Positions 17,859-26,722 of a DNA stretch of 64,000 nucleotides are shown here, piece after piece. The stretch spans positions 186,001 through 250,000 of the forward strand of contig NZ_JAUSVX010000007.1 in assembly GCF_030814995.1 (NCBI RefSeq), written 5' to 3'. The number at the start of each line of letters is the position of its first letter. Positions within the stretch are counted from its first letter, which is position 1. Source of the DNA: Labrys wisconsinensis. Lineage in GTDB: Bacteria > Pseudomonadota > Alphaproteobacteria > Rhizobiales > Labraceae. The notes under the pieces were generated by a model. The model was not told the origin of the DNA. It saw nothing but the letters and a program-made list of their open reading frames with translations, and searched no databases. The position numbers were made by a program, and so were the translations under genes.

Positions 17859-19244
17859 TCACTCCGCGGCGATGATGGTCCGCCGCTCCTTGCCCGAGCG
17901 CTCCTTCTTGAGGAGGTCGGCCACCAGGAACGCCACCTCGATCGCCTGGTCGGCGTTGAGGCGGGGGTCGCAATGGGTGTGGTAGCGGTCGGCGAGGTCG
18001 GTCTCGGAGACCGCCCGGGCGCCGCCCGTGCACTCCGTGACGTTCTTGCCGGTCATCTCCAGGTGGATGCCGCCGGCATAGGTGCCCTCGCCCTCGTGGA
18101 CCGCGAAGAAGTCCTTGATCTCGGACATGATCGCGTCGAAGGGCCGGGTCTTGTAGCCGTTGGCCGCCTTGATGGTGTTGCCGTGCATGGGGTCGCACGA
18201 CCAGATCACGGCGCGGCCCTCGCGCTTCACCGCCTGGATCAGGCCCGGCAGGTTGTCGAACACCCGGCCCTGGCCGAAGCGGGTGATCAGCGTCAGCCGG
18301 CCCGCCTCGTTGTCCGGGTTGAGCACGTCGATCAGCCTGATCAGCTCCTCGGGCTTCAGCGAGGGGCCGCATTTGAGGCCGACCGGGTTCTTCACCCCGC
18401 GGAAGAACTCGACATGGGCATGGTCGAGCTGGCGGGTGCGATCGCCGATCCAGATCATGTGGCCGGACGTGTCGTAATAGTCGCCCGAGGTCGAATCGAC
18501 GCGCGTCATCGCCTCCTCGAAGCCGAGCAGCAGGGCCTCGTGGCTCGTGTAGAAGTCGGTGGTGCGCATCTCCGGATGCAGCTCCGGATCGATGCCGCAG
18601 GCGCGCATGAAGTCGAGCGCCTCGCTGATGCGGTCCGACAGCGCCTGGTACTTGTGGCTCTGCGGCGAATCCTTGACGAAGCCGAGCATCCACTGGTGCA
18701 CATGGGCGATGTTGGCGTAACCGCCGGTGGCGAAGGCGCGCAGCAGGTTGAGCGTCGCCGCCGACTGGCGGTAGGCCTCAAGCTGGCGGCGCGGATCGGG
18801 AATGCGCGCCTCGGGCGTGAACTCGGTGCCGTTGATGATGTCGCCGCGATAGACCGGCAGCTCGACGTCGCCGATCTTCTCCACCGGCGAGGAACGCGGC
18901 TTGGCGAACTGGCCGGCGACGCGGCCGATCTTCACCACCGGCGAGGAGCCGGCGAAGGTCAGCACGACAGCCATCTGCAGGAAGACGCGGAAGAAATCGC
19001 GGATGTTGTCGGCGCGGTGCTCGAGGAAGCTCTCGGCGCAGTCACCCCCCTGAAGCAGGAACGCTTCGCCCGCCGCGACCTTGGCCAGTTCGCGCTTCAG
19101 CTTGCGGGCCTCGCCTGCAAAAACCAGCGGTGGAAACGTCGCAAGAGTGGCCTCGACATCTGCCAGCGCCTTCGCGTCCGGAAAGGACGGGGCCTGCTGA
19201 ATCGGCTTCTGTCTCCAGCTCTTGGGTGTCCAACGCTCGGACAT
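17859..19244 (-). CDS. Class II 3-deoxy-7-phosphoheptulonate synthase (DAHP synthase)
   Basis: The 461-residue protein condenses phosphoenolpyruvate and erythrose 4-phosphate, the first step of the shikimate pathway. The sequence is that of the class II (plant/actinobacterial AroA-II) type: [14 protein letters not shown] near residue 67, [50 protein letters not shown] and [12 protein letters not shown]. The length is standard. ATG 19244 ([10 protein letters not shown]) has AGGAAGAG upstream; the longer frame to 19409 is rejected. Arms CGCGCGT/ACGCGCG around TAT (19309-19325) lie in the likely promoter. It is transcribed alone, ending at a strong terminator. Confidence 0.95.
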   Translation of the reverse strand: MSERWTPKSWRQKPIQQAPSFPDAKALADVEATLATFPPLVFAGEARKLKRELAKVAAGEAFLLQGGDCAESFLEHRADNIRDFFRVFLQMAVVLTFAGSSPVVKIGRVAGQFAKPRSSPVEKIGDVELPVYRGDIINGTEFTPEARIPDPRRQLEAYRQSAATLNLLRAFATGGYANIAHVHQWMLGFVKDSPQSHKYQALSDRISEALDFMRACGIDPELHPEMRTTDFYTSHEALLLGFEEAMTRVDSTSGDYYDTSGHMIWIGDRTRQLDHAHVEFFRGVKNPVGLKCGPSLKPEELIRLIDVLNPDNEAGRLTLITRFGQGRVFDNLPGLIQAVKREGRAVIWSCDPMHGNTIKAANGYKTRPFDAIMSEIKDFFAVHEGEGTYAGGIHLEMTGKNVTECTGGARAVSETDLADRYHTHCDPRLNADQAIEVAFLVADLLKKERSGKERRTIIAAE

Positions 19245-19391
19245 GACACTCTTCCTTTGCCTGCGCGCTCTCAGCGCCTCCTTTTCGGCGAGATGATCCC
19301 GACGAAGGCGCGCGTTATACGCGCGGGCGCGGCGGAACGCCAGCGGCGCAATGCGGGCATGCGAGCGAGCGCGGACGCGATCGTCGCCCTC

Positions 19392-19450
19392 ACGCATGAA
19401 CCGCGCCATGGACGGGGATCGTCCCGTCCATGGCGCGGAGGCTCATGCGT
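19392..19450. terminator. Very long hairpin just downstream of the caspase-Sel1 gene
   Basis: Arms CCGCGCCATGGACGGG (19401-19416) and CCCGTCCATGGCGCGG (19423-19438) pair perfectly over 16 bases around GATCGT. The outer arms ACGCATGA (19392-19399) and TCATGCGT (19443-19450) extend the stem by eight pairs with a small bulge. It lies 20 bases after the stop codon of the caspase-like gene on the minus strand. No U-run follows, so it may work as a 3'-end stabiliser or factor-assisted terminator. Confidence 0.7.
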
Positions 19451-19470
19451 CCATGCCCTGGATGCCGTCC

Positions 19471-21786
19471 TCAGCCGCTCTGGCCCGGCAGGCTGCGCAG
19501 CGCGGAGAGGGTGTCGCTGCCGAACACGCCGTTGATCGGGCCTCTGTAGGCGCCGCGCGACTGCAACTCGCGCTGGATCGCCTTGCGGAAGGGCACGCCC
19601 CAGGGCTTGAAGTTGGTGGTCATCTCCTTGAGGCTGAAGGCGTTGCCGGCCGCGATGGCCTGAACCATGGCGTGGGCCGCCTCGTCGAAGTCGCGCGCGG
19701 CGCCGCGGCCCTCCGAATACATGTAGGCGACCTGGTACATGGCATCGGTGTTGCCTTTGTCGGCGCCCTGGCGGAACAGGCGCATCGCCTCGGTGTCGTC
19801 CCGGCCCGTGCCGATGCCGTCCTTGTACATCAGGCCGAGATTGTAGAAGGCGATCGCCTCGCCGCGGTCGGCCGAGATCTTGTACAGCCGGAACGCCTCG
19901 TTCGGGTTCTTGGGCACCCCGAGGCCGTCCTTGTACATGGTGCCGAGATTGTTGATGGCCAGCGCGTTGCCCTGGTCGGCGGCGAGCTTGTAGAGACGGG
20001 CCGCCTCGGTCTTGTCCACCGCCGTGCCGGCGCCGATGTCGTACTGGTAGCCCAGATTGAGCTGGCAATCGGAATTGCCCCGGTCGGCGCAGACCTTGAA
20101 GCGGCGATTGGCCTCGGCCTGGTCCGGCGTCACGCCCTCGCCGTCACGATAGGCGAAGCCGAGATTGCGGTAGGCGAGCGTGATGTTCTGCTTGGCCGAT
20201 TCCAGGAACAGCTGCGCCGCCTTCGCCTGGTCCTTCTCGACGCCGCGGCCGTCGCGATACATCACGGCGACATTGTTGAGCGCGAGGCCCTGGCCCTGGT
20301 CGGCGGCGAGCTTGTAGTACTTGAAGGCGAGGTCGTCGTTCTTGGGCACGCCGTCGCCGATGTCGTACTGGTAGCCCAGATTGTTCTGGCACTCGGTGAA
20401 GCCCTTGTCGGCGCAGACCTGGAACAGGCGGACGGCCTCGGCGCCGTCCTTCTTCAGGCCTTCGCCGTCGCGATAGGCCATGGCGACGTGGTTCGTCGAG
20501 GCCAGGCTGCCAAGATCGGAGCCCTTCTGCCAGGCGGTCGCCGCCTCGGCATAGCGCTGCAGCTTGTAGAGGGCACGGCCGAGCTGCATGGGCAGGCGCC
20601 CGGCGCTGGGATATTGCGCCATGGCGTTCTGGCAGGCGGTCACCGCGGCGGCCGCATCGATGTCGTCGAAATTGATGCCGGTCGCCGCCCGGTCGGCGTC
20701 GCCGGGCTCGGCCGCCAGCCGGTCGCACTCGGTCACCGGAGTGGTGCCGGACAACAGCGGCTGCACCGGCGTCACCGCCGCCAGCTTCTCCTGCTGCTCC
20801 TTCTCGCGCTTCTTGTCCTCGATCTTGAGCCTGGCGAAATCGGCGAAGGCACAATTGCCGAAGAGCTGCAGATGGCGCTCGTAGAGCTCGATGCGGTCGA
20901 ACTTCTGCGCCTCGGCCCAATGCGCCGCCGCATCGGTGCAGGAATTGACGGCGGTGTTGGGCGGGGTGGTGTTGGTCTGCGGCTGGATGATCGTCTGCTG
21001 GATGACCACCGTCTGCTTGGACAGGATGATGGTGCCGCCGCCGAGCGAGCCGTAGGCGAAGGGCTCCTGCTGGCGCGCGGTCGCCGCCAGCACGTCGTCG
21101 CGGACATTGCCGAGCGCCAGGCGGATGTCGACGCCGGGCTCGATCAGGCGCTTGACGAGCGAGGCGGTGAAGGGGCTGTTCTGGTCGTCGCCGTCGGAGG
21201 CGACGGTGCCGGCCTTGGCGGCGAAGGCGATCAGCGTGTCGGCCCCCTGCGGATCGACCCGGCCGAGGCCCCTCTCCACCGCCCGGTTGGCCTTGGTGTG
21301 CGCCATCTTCGGGATGAAGGGATTGTTGCGGCAGGCATCGAGGATGACGAGCTTCAGGCGCTTGGCCCCGTCGATCGAGCGCAGCACGCGGTCGAGCGAC
21401 ACGGCCTCGTCCTCGACGTCCCGGTCGGAGTTGAGCTTGGCGTCGACCGGCACCAGGAAGTTCTCGCCGTTCATCTCCATGCCGTGCCCGGAATAATAGA
21501 CCACGGCGATGTCGGCGTCGGTGGACTCGTCCTCGAAGGTGCGCAGGGTGCGCACCATGGCTTCGCGCCCGAGGTCGAGCGCGGTGTCGACCTTGTCGAA
21601 GCCGGCCGTCTCGAGCGCCGCCTTCATCGCCGCCACGTCGTTGGGCGGGTTGGTCAGGCGGCTGACCGCGGTATAGGAGGCATTACCGATCAGGAGTGCC
21701 ACCCGCTTGTCGGCGAGCGCGCTGCCGGGCGCTGCCACCAATGCGAGGAATGCGAAAGCCACCGTCAAGCGCGTCGCGAACTTCAT
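19471..21786 (-). CDS. Secreted caspase-like (C14) protease with Sel1 repeats
   Basis: The 771-residue protein has a signal peptide (cleavage after SALA near residue 25). An N-terminal caspase/metacaspase domain (about 27-270) follows, with both catalytic residues: His101 in VVYYSGHGMEMNG and Cys152 in LVILDACRNNPF. A Gln/Thr/Pro-rich linker leads to about nine Sel1-type repeats (about 430-730; for example NNLGYQYDIGDGVPKN, NNLGTMYKDGLGVPKN). The C-terminal segment GPINGVFGSDTLSALRSL resembles a peptidoglycan-binding helix bundle. Proteins pairing caspase and Sel1 modules occur in Hyphomicrobiales, with unknown substrates. The signal peptide predicts periplasmic action. ATG 21786 was chosen for the signal peptide. 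Confidence 0.9.
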   Translation of the reverse strand: MKFATRLTVAFAFLALVAAPGSALADKRVALLIGNASYTAVSRLTNPPNDVAAMKAALETAGFDKVDTALDLGREAMVRTLRTFEDESTDADIAVVYYSGHGMEMNGENFLVPVDAKLNSDRDVEDEAVSLDRVLRSIDGAKRLKLVILDACRNNPFIPKMAHTKANRAVERGLGRVDPQGADTLIAFAAKAGTVASDGDDQNSPFTASLVKRLIEPGVDIRLALGNVRDDVLAATARQQEPFAYGSLGGGTIILSKQTVVIQQTIIQPQTNTTPPNTAVNSCTDAAAHWAEAQKFDRIELYERHLQLFGNCAFADFARLKIEDKKREKEQQEKLAAVTPVQPLLSGTTPVTECDRLAAEPGDADRAATGINFDDIDAAAAVTACQNAMAQYPSAGRLPMQLGRALYKLQRYAEAATAWQKGSDLGSLASTNHVAMAYRDGEGLKKDGAEAVRLFQVCADKGFTECQNNLGYQYDIGDGVPKNDDLAFKYYKLAADQGQGLALNNVAVMYRDGRGVEKDQAKAAQLFLESAKQNITLAYRNLGFAYRDGEGVTPDQAEANRRFKVCADRGNSDCQLNLGYQYDIGAGTAVDKTEAARLYKLAADQGNALAINNLGTMYKDGLGVPKNPNEAFRLYKISADRGEAIAFYNLGLMYKDGIGTGRDDTEAMRLFRQGADKGNTDAMYQVAYMYSEGRGAARDFDEAAHAMVQAIAAGNAFSLKEMTTNFKPWGVPFRKAIQRELQSRGAYRGPINGVFGSDTLSALRSLPGQSG

Positions 21787-21900
21787 GGCGTTCACCCTGG
21801 GGGTCGACCGTCTGTGCGGCCTCGATACCACGCTTGGTCCCGGGCCGCTGAAACGGTGGGAACATTACCCCCGGCCCCGAGGCTTGACGAGAGGTTAACG

Positions 21901-21920
21901 CGGCCGAAAAGGGGCGGCCG
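21901..21920 (-). terminator. Possible hairpin terminator after gor
   Basis: CGGCCG occurs at 21901-21906 and again at 21915-21920, directly after the gor TAA stop on the minus strand. It gives a six-pair stem with an eight-base loop. No U-run follows, so intrinsic termination is uncertain. Confidence 0.4.
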
Positions 21921-23273
21921 TTACTGCTTCGTGCGCAAAGTCACAAGCTCTTCCGCGGCCGTGGGATGCAGCGGCATCGTGGCGTCGAGATCCGCCTTGG
22001 TCGCGCCCATCTTGACGCTGATGGCGAGGAGCTGCGCCATCTCGGCCGCCCCCTCTCCCAGGATGTGCACGCCGAGCACACGGTCGGTCCTGGCATCGAC
22101 GACCAGCTTCATGAACACGCGCTCGCCGCTGCCCGACAGCGTCGCCTTCATGGCGCGGAACGAGGTCTTGTAGATGTCGACGGCGCCGTGCGAGGCGCGC
22201 GCCTGCTCCTCGGTGAGGCCGACCGTGCCGAGCTCGGGCGTGGCGAACACCGCGCTCGGCACGCCGACATGGTCCGCCGTCCAGGGCTTGCCACCGAACA
22301 CCGTGTCGGCGAAGGCGTGGCCCTCGCGGATGGCGACCGGGGTCAGGTTGATGCGGTTGGTGACGTCGCCCACCGCCCAGACAGTCTCCGCCGTGGTCTT
22401 GGACGCGGCGTCGACCACCACGGCGCCGGCGGCGTCCAGCATGACGCCGACGCGCTCGACGCCGAGACCGGCGGTGTTGGGGCGGCGACCGGTGGCGAAC
22501 ATCACCACGCCGGCGTCGAGCACCGCGCCCGAGGTCAGCGCCACACGGTGGCCCGCCGGGCCGTCCTCGATGGCGGTGACGTCGGTGCCGCAGAGGATCT
22601 CCACGCCCGCCGCCGCCATGGCGTCGGCGAGGTGGCGGCGCAGCTCGTGGTCGAAGCCGCGCAGGATCAGCTCGCCGCGATAGACGAGCGTGACGGCGAC
22701 GCCAAGGCGCTGCAGGAGGCAGGCGAACTCCACGGCGATGAAGCCGCCGCCGACGACGACCATCCGCTCGGGAAGCCGCTCGAGGTGGAACACCTCGTTG
22801 GAGGTGATGGCGCGCTCGGCGCCCGGCAGGTGCGGGCGGACGGGATGGCCGCCGGTGGCGATCAGCAGGCGCCCGGCGGTGATCCTGCTGCCGTCGCCGA
22901 GCCGGACGGTGTGCGCATCCTCGATCTCGGCGCGCTGCGCATGGATGGCGACGCCCGCCTTTTCCAGGTTGGCGGCATAGATGCCCTCGAGCCGGGCGAT
23001 CTCGCGATCCTTGGCCGCCACCAGGTCGGGCCAGGAGAAGCTGGGCTCGGGCACGCTCCAGCCGAAGCCGGCCGCATCGGCGAAGGCGTCGGCGAAGCGG
23101 CTCGCCAGCACGAACAGCTTCTTGGGCACGCAGCCGCGGATGACGCAGGTGCCGCCGACGCGGTATTCCTCGGCCACCGCCACCCGGGCGCCGTGGCCGG
23201 CGGCGATCCGCGCCGCGCGCACCCCGCCCGAACCGGCGCCGATGACGAAGAGGTCGAGGTCGAAGCGGGCCAT
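21921..23273 (-). CDS. gor: Glutathione-disulfide reductase
   Basis: This 450-residue cytosolic flavoprotein reduces oxidised glutathione with NADPH. Visible features are the FAD-binding IGAGSGGVRAARIAAGHG near residue 11, the redox pair Cys43/Cys48 in GGTCVIRGCVPKK, the NADPH Rossmann GGGFIAVEFACLLQRLG with following arginines (YRGELILRGFD), ATGRRPNTAGLG, and the C-terminal MPLHPTAAEE with the active-site His. It is the last gene of the rpiA-DUF2059-gor group on the minus strand, an arrangement common in this order. Confidence 0.95.
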   Translation of the reverse strand: MARFDLDLFVIGAGSGGVRAARIAAGHGARVAVAEEYRVGGTCVIRGCVPKKLFVLASRFADAFADAAGFGWSVPEPSFSWPDLVAAKDREIARLEGIYAANLEKAGVAIHAQRAEIEDAHTVRLGDGSRITAGRLLIATGGHPVRPHLPGAERAITSNEVFHLERLPERMVVVGGGFIAVEFACLLQRLGVAVTLVYRGELILRGFDHELRRHLADAMAAAGVEILCGTDVTAIEDGPAGHRVALTSGAVLDAGVVMFATGRRPNTAGLGVERVGVMLDAAGAVVVDAASKTTAETVWAVGDVTNRINLTPVAIREGHAFADTVFGGKPWTADHVGVPSAVFATPELGTVGLTEEQARASHGAVDIYKTSFRAMKATLSGSGERVFMKLVVDARTDRVLGVHILGEGAAEMAQLLAISVKMGATKADLDATMPLHPTAAEELVTLRTKQ

Positions 23274-23342
23274 GGCTCCTGCTCGGGTGTATGGACGGCC
23301 CGCCGGGAATGCCGGGCGGGCGGGCGCCGGCGGGTCAGGCCC

Positions 23343-23885
23343 TCAGAGCTGCGGGCCCTTCTTCTTGACCTCGTCCCGGATGCGCACCGCCATGTCGGTG
23401 GTGAGCTTGCGGCTCCATTCCTGCACGATCGGCACGCTGGCCTGCAGGATGGCGGGCTGGGTGGCGGCGAGCTTGGTGCCGAGCGGGGTCTGGTAGAACT
23501 GGGTGAGCTGGTTGAGCTCGTCCTCGCTGAAGCGATCGGTGTAGAGCTTGGCGAGCGCGGTCACCAGGTCGTCCTGGCGCTTCACGAATTCGGGTATCAG
23601 CGAGATGGTGACGTCGTTGATGATGTCGGCCACCTCCGGGCGCTGGCCGACATAGCGCAGGCGCACCTGGTCGGCGAAGGCGGGGATCATCTCCTCGAAG
23701 CCCTTGGTGAGCTGGGCCGCCTTGAGGAAGGCCACGGCCGCGGCGGTGTGCGAGGGCGCGGCCGGCGGCGTCGCCGGCGCGGCGGCGGCAGGCGCCGCGG
23801 GCGCCGCCTCCTGCGCCGATACGGACGTGACCATGGCCGAGACGGCCAGGAGGGCCACGGCGCAATGCAACGCGAAACGAGTCAT
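23343..23885 (-). CDS. DUF2059 domain secreted protein
   Basis: A 180-residue protein with a signal peptide (ends SVSAQEAAP near residue 24) and a short Ala/Pro linker. The helical DUF2059 region runs from about residue 50 to the end, including LTQFYQTPLGTKLAATQPAIL near residue 130. Members of this family are periplasmic helical proteins of unknown function. GGAG six bases ahead of ATG 23885 decides the start; ATG 23897 is possible. It starts 17 bases after rpiA and is followed by gor, so it is very likely co-transcribed. Confidence 0.88.
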   Translation of the reverse strand: MTRFALHCAVALLAVSAMVTSVSAQEAAPAAPAAAAPATPPAAPSHTAAAVAFLKAAQLTKGFEEMIPAFADQVRLRYVGQRPEVADIINDVTISLIPEFVKRQDDLVTALAKLYTDRFSEDELNQLTQFYQTPLGTKLAATQPAILQASVPIVQEWSRKLTTDMAVRIRDEVKKKGPQL

Positions 23886-23902
23886 CAGGTGCTCCATCGG
23901 AT

Positions 23903-24601
23903 TCAGGCCCGGTCGATGACACGGACGCCGCCGGGGCCGGCCACGCATGCCGCGCTGGCCAGGCCCAGGAAGAGACCGTGTTCGACGACGCCGGGAATGG
24001 CGGTGAGGCCGGCGGCAAGCTCGGCCGGGTTGTCGATATGCGAGAAATGGCAGTCCAGGATCCGGTGTCCGCCATCGGTGACGAAGACATGGCCGTTGGT
24101 GGCGCCGCGCACCAGCATCAGGCCGGAGAGGCCGAGGCGGCCGGCGAGCCTGACGATGGCGATGCGCGTCGCCTCCAGCCCGAAGGGCACCACTTCGATC
24201 GGCAGGGGAAAGGCGCCGAGCACGGGGACGAGCTTGGACTCGTCGGCGATGACGATCATCCGCCGCGCGGCGCTCGCCACGATCTTCTCGCGCAGCAGCG
24301 CCCCCCCGCCGCCCTTGATCAGCGACAAGCCGGGGCCGATCTCGTCGGCGCCGTCGACATAGAGGTCGAGCTCGGGCATCGCATCGAGGGTGGTCAGCGA
24401 AATGCCGAGCCGCTCGGCCTGGGCCTGGGTGCGCTCGGAGGAGGACACGCAGGTCACCTTGAGGCCGCCGCGCACGCGCTCGGCCAGGAGGTCGACGAAG
24501 TGCTCGGCGGTCGATCCCGTGCCGAGGCCGAGCCGCATGCCGTCCTCGACATGACGGAGGGCGGCGCGAGCGGCTTCACGCTTGAGATCGTCGGTTGACA
24601 T
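23903..24601 (-). CDS. rpiA: Ribose-5-phosphate isomerase A
   Basis: This 232-residue cytosolic enzyme interconverts ribose 5-phosphate and ribulose 5-phosphate in the pentose phosphate pathway. [16 protein letters not shown] near residue 24, [29 protein letters not shown] near residues 78-106 (substrate-binding and catalytic Asp, Glu and Lys) and [11 protein letters not shown] are the RpiA signature segments. The length is normal. It heads the group rpiA-DUF2059-gor. The NADPH-related pairing with gor is plausible but not proven. Confidence 0.96.
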   Translation of the reverse strand: MSTDDLKREAARAALRHVEDGMRLGLGTGSTAEHFVDLLAERVRGGLKVTCVSSSERTQAQAERLGISLTTLDAMPELDLYVDGADEIGPGLSLIKGGGGALLREKIVASAARRMIVIADESKLVPVLGAFPLPIEVVPFGLEATRIAIVRLAGRLGLSGLMLVRGATNGHVFVTDGGHRILDCHFSHIDNPAELAAGLTAIPGVVEHGLFLGLASAACVAGPGGVRVIDRA

Positions 24602-24679
24602 CGGCTGGCAAATCCTCTGCAGACGGCGCGTTATAGCGGCTCCGCCGCAGTTTGCATCAAGGATTCGCAGCCGGGCGTC

Positions 24680-25036
24680 TCAGCGCCCCGGCGGGGTGCA
24701 GATCACCTGCTCCTTCCAGACATAGCACACGCTCATCGAGCCGGTGCGCTGGTCGACGCGGAACACCGCGCTTTCCTTCTCGTGGTTGGAGGCGATCAGG
24801 ATGTAGTCGCCCGGGTCCTGCTTGCCCGCCCCGTCCCCGGCGGGAAAGCACAGCGTGACGCCGGTATTGTCCTCCTTGACGCCGTACTGGCAGGCGCCGA
24901 CCTCGCCGGTGACGCGGTCGACCCGATAGATCCGGTTGAGATCCTTCTGGGGCGCGGCGACGAAGTTGAACTGGCCGGCGAGGGCCGGCAGCGGAACGAG
25001 GCAAAGGACGAGGGGGAGCAGGCGGCGGGTTCTCAT
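24680..25036 (-). CDS. Small secreted protein of unknown function
   Basis: The 118-residue product starts with a signal peptide (RRLLPLVLCLVPLPALAG). The mature domain of about 97 residues is beta-rich, with four cysteines (ACQYG, TLCFPAG, SVCYVWKEQ, ICTPPG) and a VGACQYGVKEDNTGVTLCF core. I do not recognise the family. It is probably a disulfide-bonded periplasmic or surface protein. An in-frame ATG at 25072 and the frame to 25138 are alternatives. It sits between rpiA and the divergent gph, 78 bases upstream of rpiA on the same strand. Confidence 0.7.
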   Translation of the reverse strand: MRTRRLLPLVLCLVPLPALAGQFNFVAAPQKDLNRIYRVDRVTGEVGACQYGVKEDNTGVTLCFPAGDGAGKQDPGDYILIASNHEKESAVFRVDQRTGSMSVCYVWKEQVICTPPGR

Positions 25037-25182
25037 CGAACGGCTCTTGTGGGCGATTCGGGCGGGAGACATGAACGCGAAACAGGGCGGCAATTCGGCG
25101 CACGAACCCGAGTAGTCACAGCCGCGGCAATTCGGCAAGGATAGAAGCGAGTCTTTCCCACCTTTCCCGAAGAGAAATCCGC

Positions 25183-25863
25183 ATGCGTGCCCTCACCCTC
25201 GTCTTCGACCTCGACGGCACGCTGGTCCATACCGCGCCAGACCTGATGGCGACGCTCAACATGATCCTGGCGCGCGAGGGCGCCGCGCCCCTGCCGCTGG
25301 AGCAGGCCAACGCCCTGATCGGCGGCGGCGCCCGCGTGCTGCTGGAGCGCGGCTTCGCCGCCAACGGCCGCACCATCGACGAGGGCCACATGGCCGAGCT
25401 CTACCGCGACTTCCTCGACCATTATGCCGAGCACCTCGCCGAGCACAGCCGCCCCTATGACGGCGTCGAGGCGGCGCTGGCGCGCTTCCAGGCCGAGGGC
25501 CACGTGCTGGCGGTTTGCACCAACAAGGTGACCTGGCACTCGCGCAAGCTGGTCGAGGAGCTCGGCCTCGCCGGCTCCTTCAAGGCGGTGTGCGGGGGAG
25601 ACGCCTTCGCCTGGCGCAAGCCCGACGCGCGCCACCTCACCATGACCATCGCGGAGGCCGGAGGCGATCCGGCCAGGGCCGTCATGGTCGGCGATTCCAT
25701 CACCGACGTCAGCGCCGCGCGCAATGCCGGCATCCCCGTGATCTGCGTCGACTTCGGCTATACCGACGTCCCCGCGCGCGAGCTCGGCGCCGACGCGGTG
25801 GTTTCGCATTTCTCCGAGCTCGACCACACGATCCGCGCCATCGCCGCGCGCTTCGGCGCTTGA
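25183..25863 (+). CDS. gph: Phosphoglycolate phosphatase
   Basis: The 226-residue enzyme belongs to the HAD superfamily. VFDLDGTLVHTAPDL near residue 7 holds the nucleophile Asp and the DxD motif, CTNKVTWHSRKLVEELG motif II, and WRKPDARHL with VMVGDSITDVSAARNAG the catalytic Lys and acidic motif IV. The helical cap inserted after motif I fits the Gph subfamily, which hydrolyses 2-phosphoglycolate from DNA repair or photorespiration-like metabolism. Other HAD sugar phosphatases are possible. It is followed 41 bases later by a tRNA gene. Confidence 0.9.
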   Translation: MRALTLVFDLDGTLVHTAPDLMATLNMILAREGAAPLPLEQANALIGGGARVLLERGFAANGRTIDEGHMAELYRDFLDHYAEHLAEHSRPYDGVEAALARFQAEGHVLAVCTNKVTWHSRKLVEELGLAGSFKAVCGGDAFAWRKPDARHLTMTIAEAGGDPARAVMVGDSITDVSAARNAGIPVICVDFGYTDVPARELGADAVVSHFSELDHTIRAIAARFGA

Positions 25864-25904
25864 CAGCGAGGCCGCGCCGATCCAAATAGCGCGCTCCCCC
25901 AAGG

Positions 25905-25979
25905 GGGCGCGTAGCTCAGCGGGAGAGCACTCCCTTCACACGGGAGGGGTCACAGGTTCAATCCCTGTCGCGCCCACCA
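25905..25979 (+). tRNA. tRNA-Val (anticodon CAC)
   Basis: A complete cloverleaf: acceptor strands GGGCGCG (25905-25911) and CGCGCCC (25969-25975), a D-arm around TAGCTCAGCGGGAGAGC, anticodon stem CTCCC/GGGAG with loop TTCACAC giving CAC at 25937-25939, and a T-arm with GGTTCAATCC. The CCA end is encoded (25977-25979). tRNA genes are common integration points; a disrupted vapBC locus follows, but no duplicated tRNA 3' end is seen. Confidence 0.97.
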
Positions 25980-26321
25980 TTCGGACTTCCGACCATCATG
26001 ACAGACGTCGGATCTCGCGATCCTGGCGAAGGCATTGCCGGCGAAGAAGCTCCGGCCTCAGCCGCGATGGTCCCAGTGGCGCATGATCAGAACATGACCG
26101 GTCGCCACGAGGGCGATCCCGGCTGCCGCAACCAGCCAGACGGCGACGAACATCATCGACGCAACTCACTGAATCCGATGCCGCGCGCGGGAAGCCCGGC
26201 GGTGCCGTCGCGGGCGGTTCCGTCCCGCGCTCCTGCGCACCGAGAGCATCGCGCGCAGTGGTTAATTTTCCAGCCTCGTTTCTCCGCCCGCTCCCGATGT
26301 CGGCCTGCTGGACACAGCAGC
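25980..26321. other. Gene-poor stretch between tRNA-Val and the vapC pseudogene
   Basis: About 340 bases with no convincing gene apart from the doubtful 32-residue frame at 26058-26156. A longer minus-strand frame here (to 26153) is only the out-of-phase run-on of frameshifted vapC. The repeated GGGCGGTTCCGTCCCGC-like GC stretches are not clearly structured. It may be decayed sequence following loss of acquired DNA. Confidence 0.4.
26058..26156 (-). CDS. Possible 32-residue single-helix membrane peptide
   Basis: A short frame between the tRNA and the vapC remnant. It starts MMFVAVWLVAAAGIALVATG, a plausible transmembrane helix, and ends in a basic tail with His and Asp (RHWDHRG). There is no clear ribosome site and no recognised family. 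It may be chance coding, and is listed because the surrounding 340 bases otherwise hold nothing identifiable. Confidence 0.25.
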   Translation of the reverse strand: MMFVAVWLVAAAGIALVATGHVLIMRHWDHRG

Positions 26322-26722
26322 CTACCAGAGCCGCGCCACCCAATCGCTACGGTTTGCGAGCTGATCGAAGACCGGATCCGCCGACACCAGGGGCAGCCCG
26401 CGGTGGATGGCCGTTGCCGCCAGAATCCTGTCGAAGAGATCGCGTCCCATTCGAGGGTCGCGGCGGCCAGGCATATGTCAGGAATAAGGGCCGCGCCCCT
26501 TCCGCCCTGCTCGGCCAGCAGGTCGACCAGGCGTGAAACGAAGGGCTGCATCTGCGGCCATTTGCCGATGCGGACTTTCTGGCCGATTTCGAAGGGTGAT
26601 ATCGGGCTGACGAAGATCGCCTCGGCCCGCTGGATCAAGGCGACCGCCTTGTGGGACAAGCGGGCGTCCGGGCTCAAGGACCAGGCCCAGGCATGCGCAT
26701 CCAGGAGGACGGCCGTCGTCAC
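26322..26722 (-). pseudogene. vapC: vapC-type PIN-domain toxin gene with a one-base frameshift
   Basis: The gene starts with GTG at 26722, overlapping the antitoxin stop by four bases (GTGA). The first 93 codons encode a PIN domain: VLLDAHAWAWSL with the first catalytic Asp, then SPFEIGQKV and AATLEWD. The downstream PIN segment RDLFDRILAATAIHRG, followed by LPLVSADPVFDQL and ending VARLW at the TAG (26322-26324), lies in another phase. Adding one base near 26441-26446 would join them into a normal 133-residue VapC. The intact protein would be an RNase toxin. As written the toxin is out of frame after residue 93 and its later acidic residues are lost; a sequencing error is the alternative. 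Confidence 0.85.

Noticed and set aside
26153..26321. C-terminal extension of the vapC frame
   Set aside because: After the frameshift the translation is non-conserved Arg/Cys-rich sequence; the true PIN C-terminus lies in the other phase and ends at 26322.
25996..26343. A 115-codon minus-strand frame downstream of the tRNA
   Set aside because: No ribosome site, no recognisable fold, and it overlaps the end of the vapC remnant in another phase.
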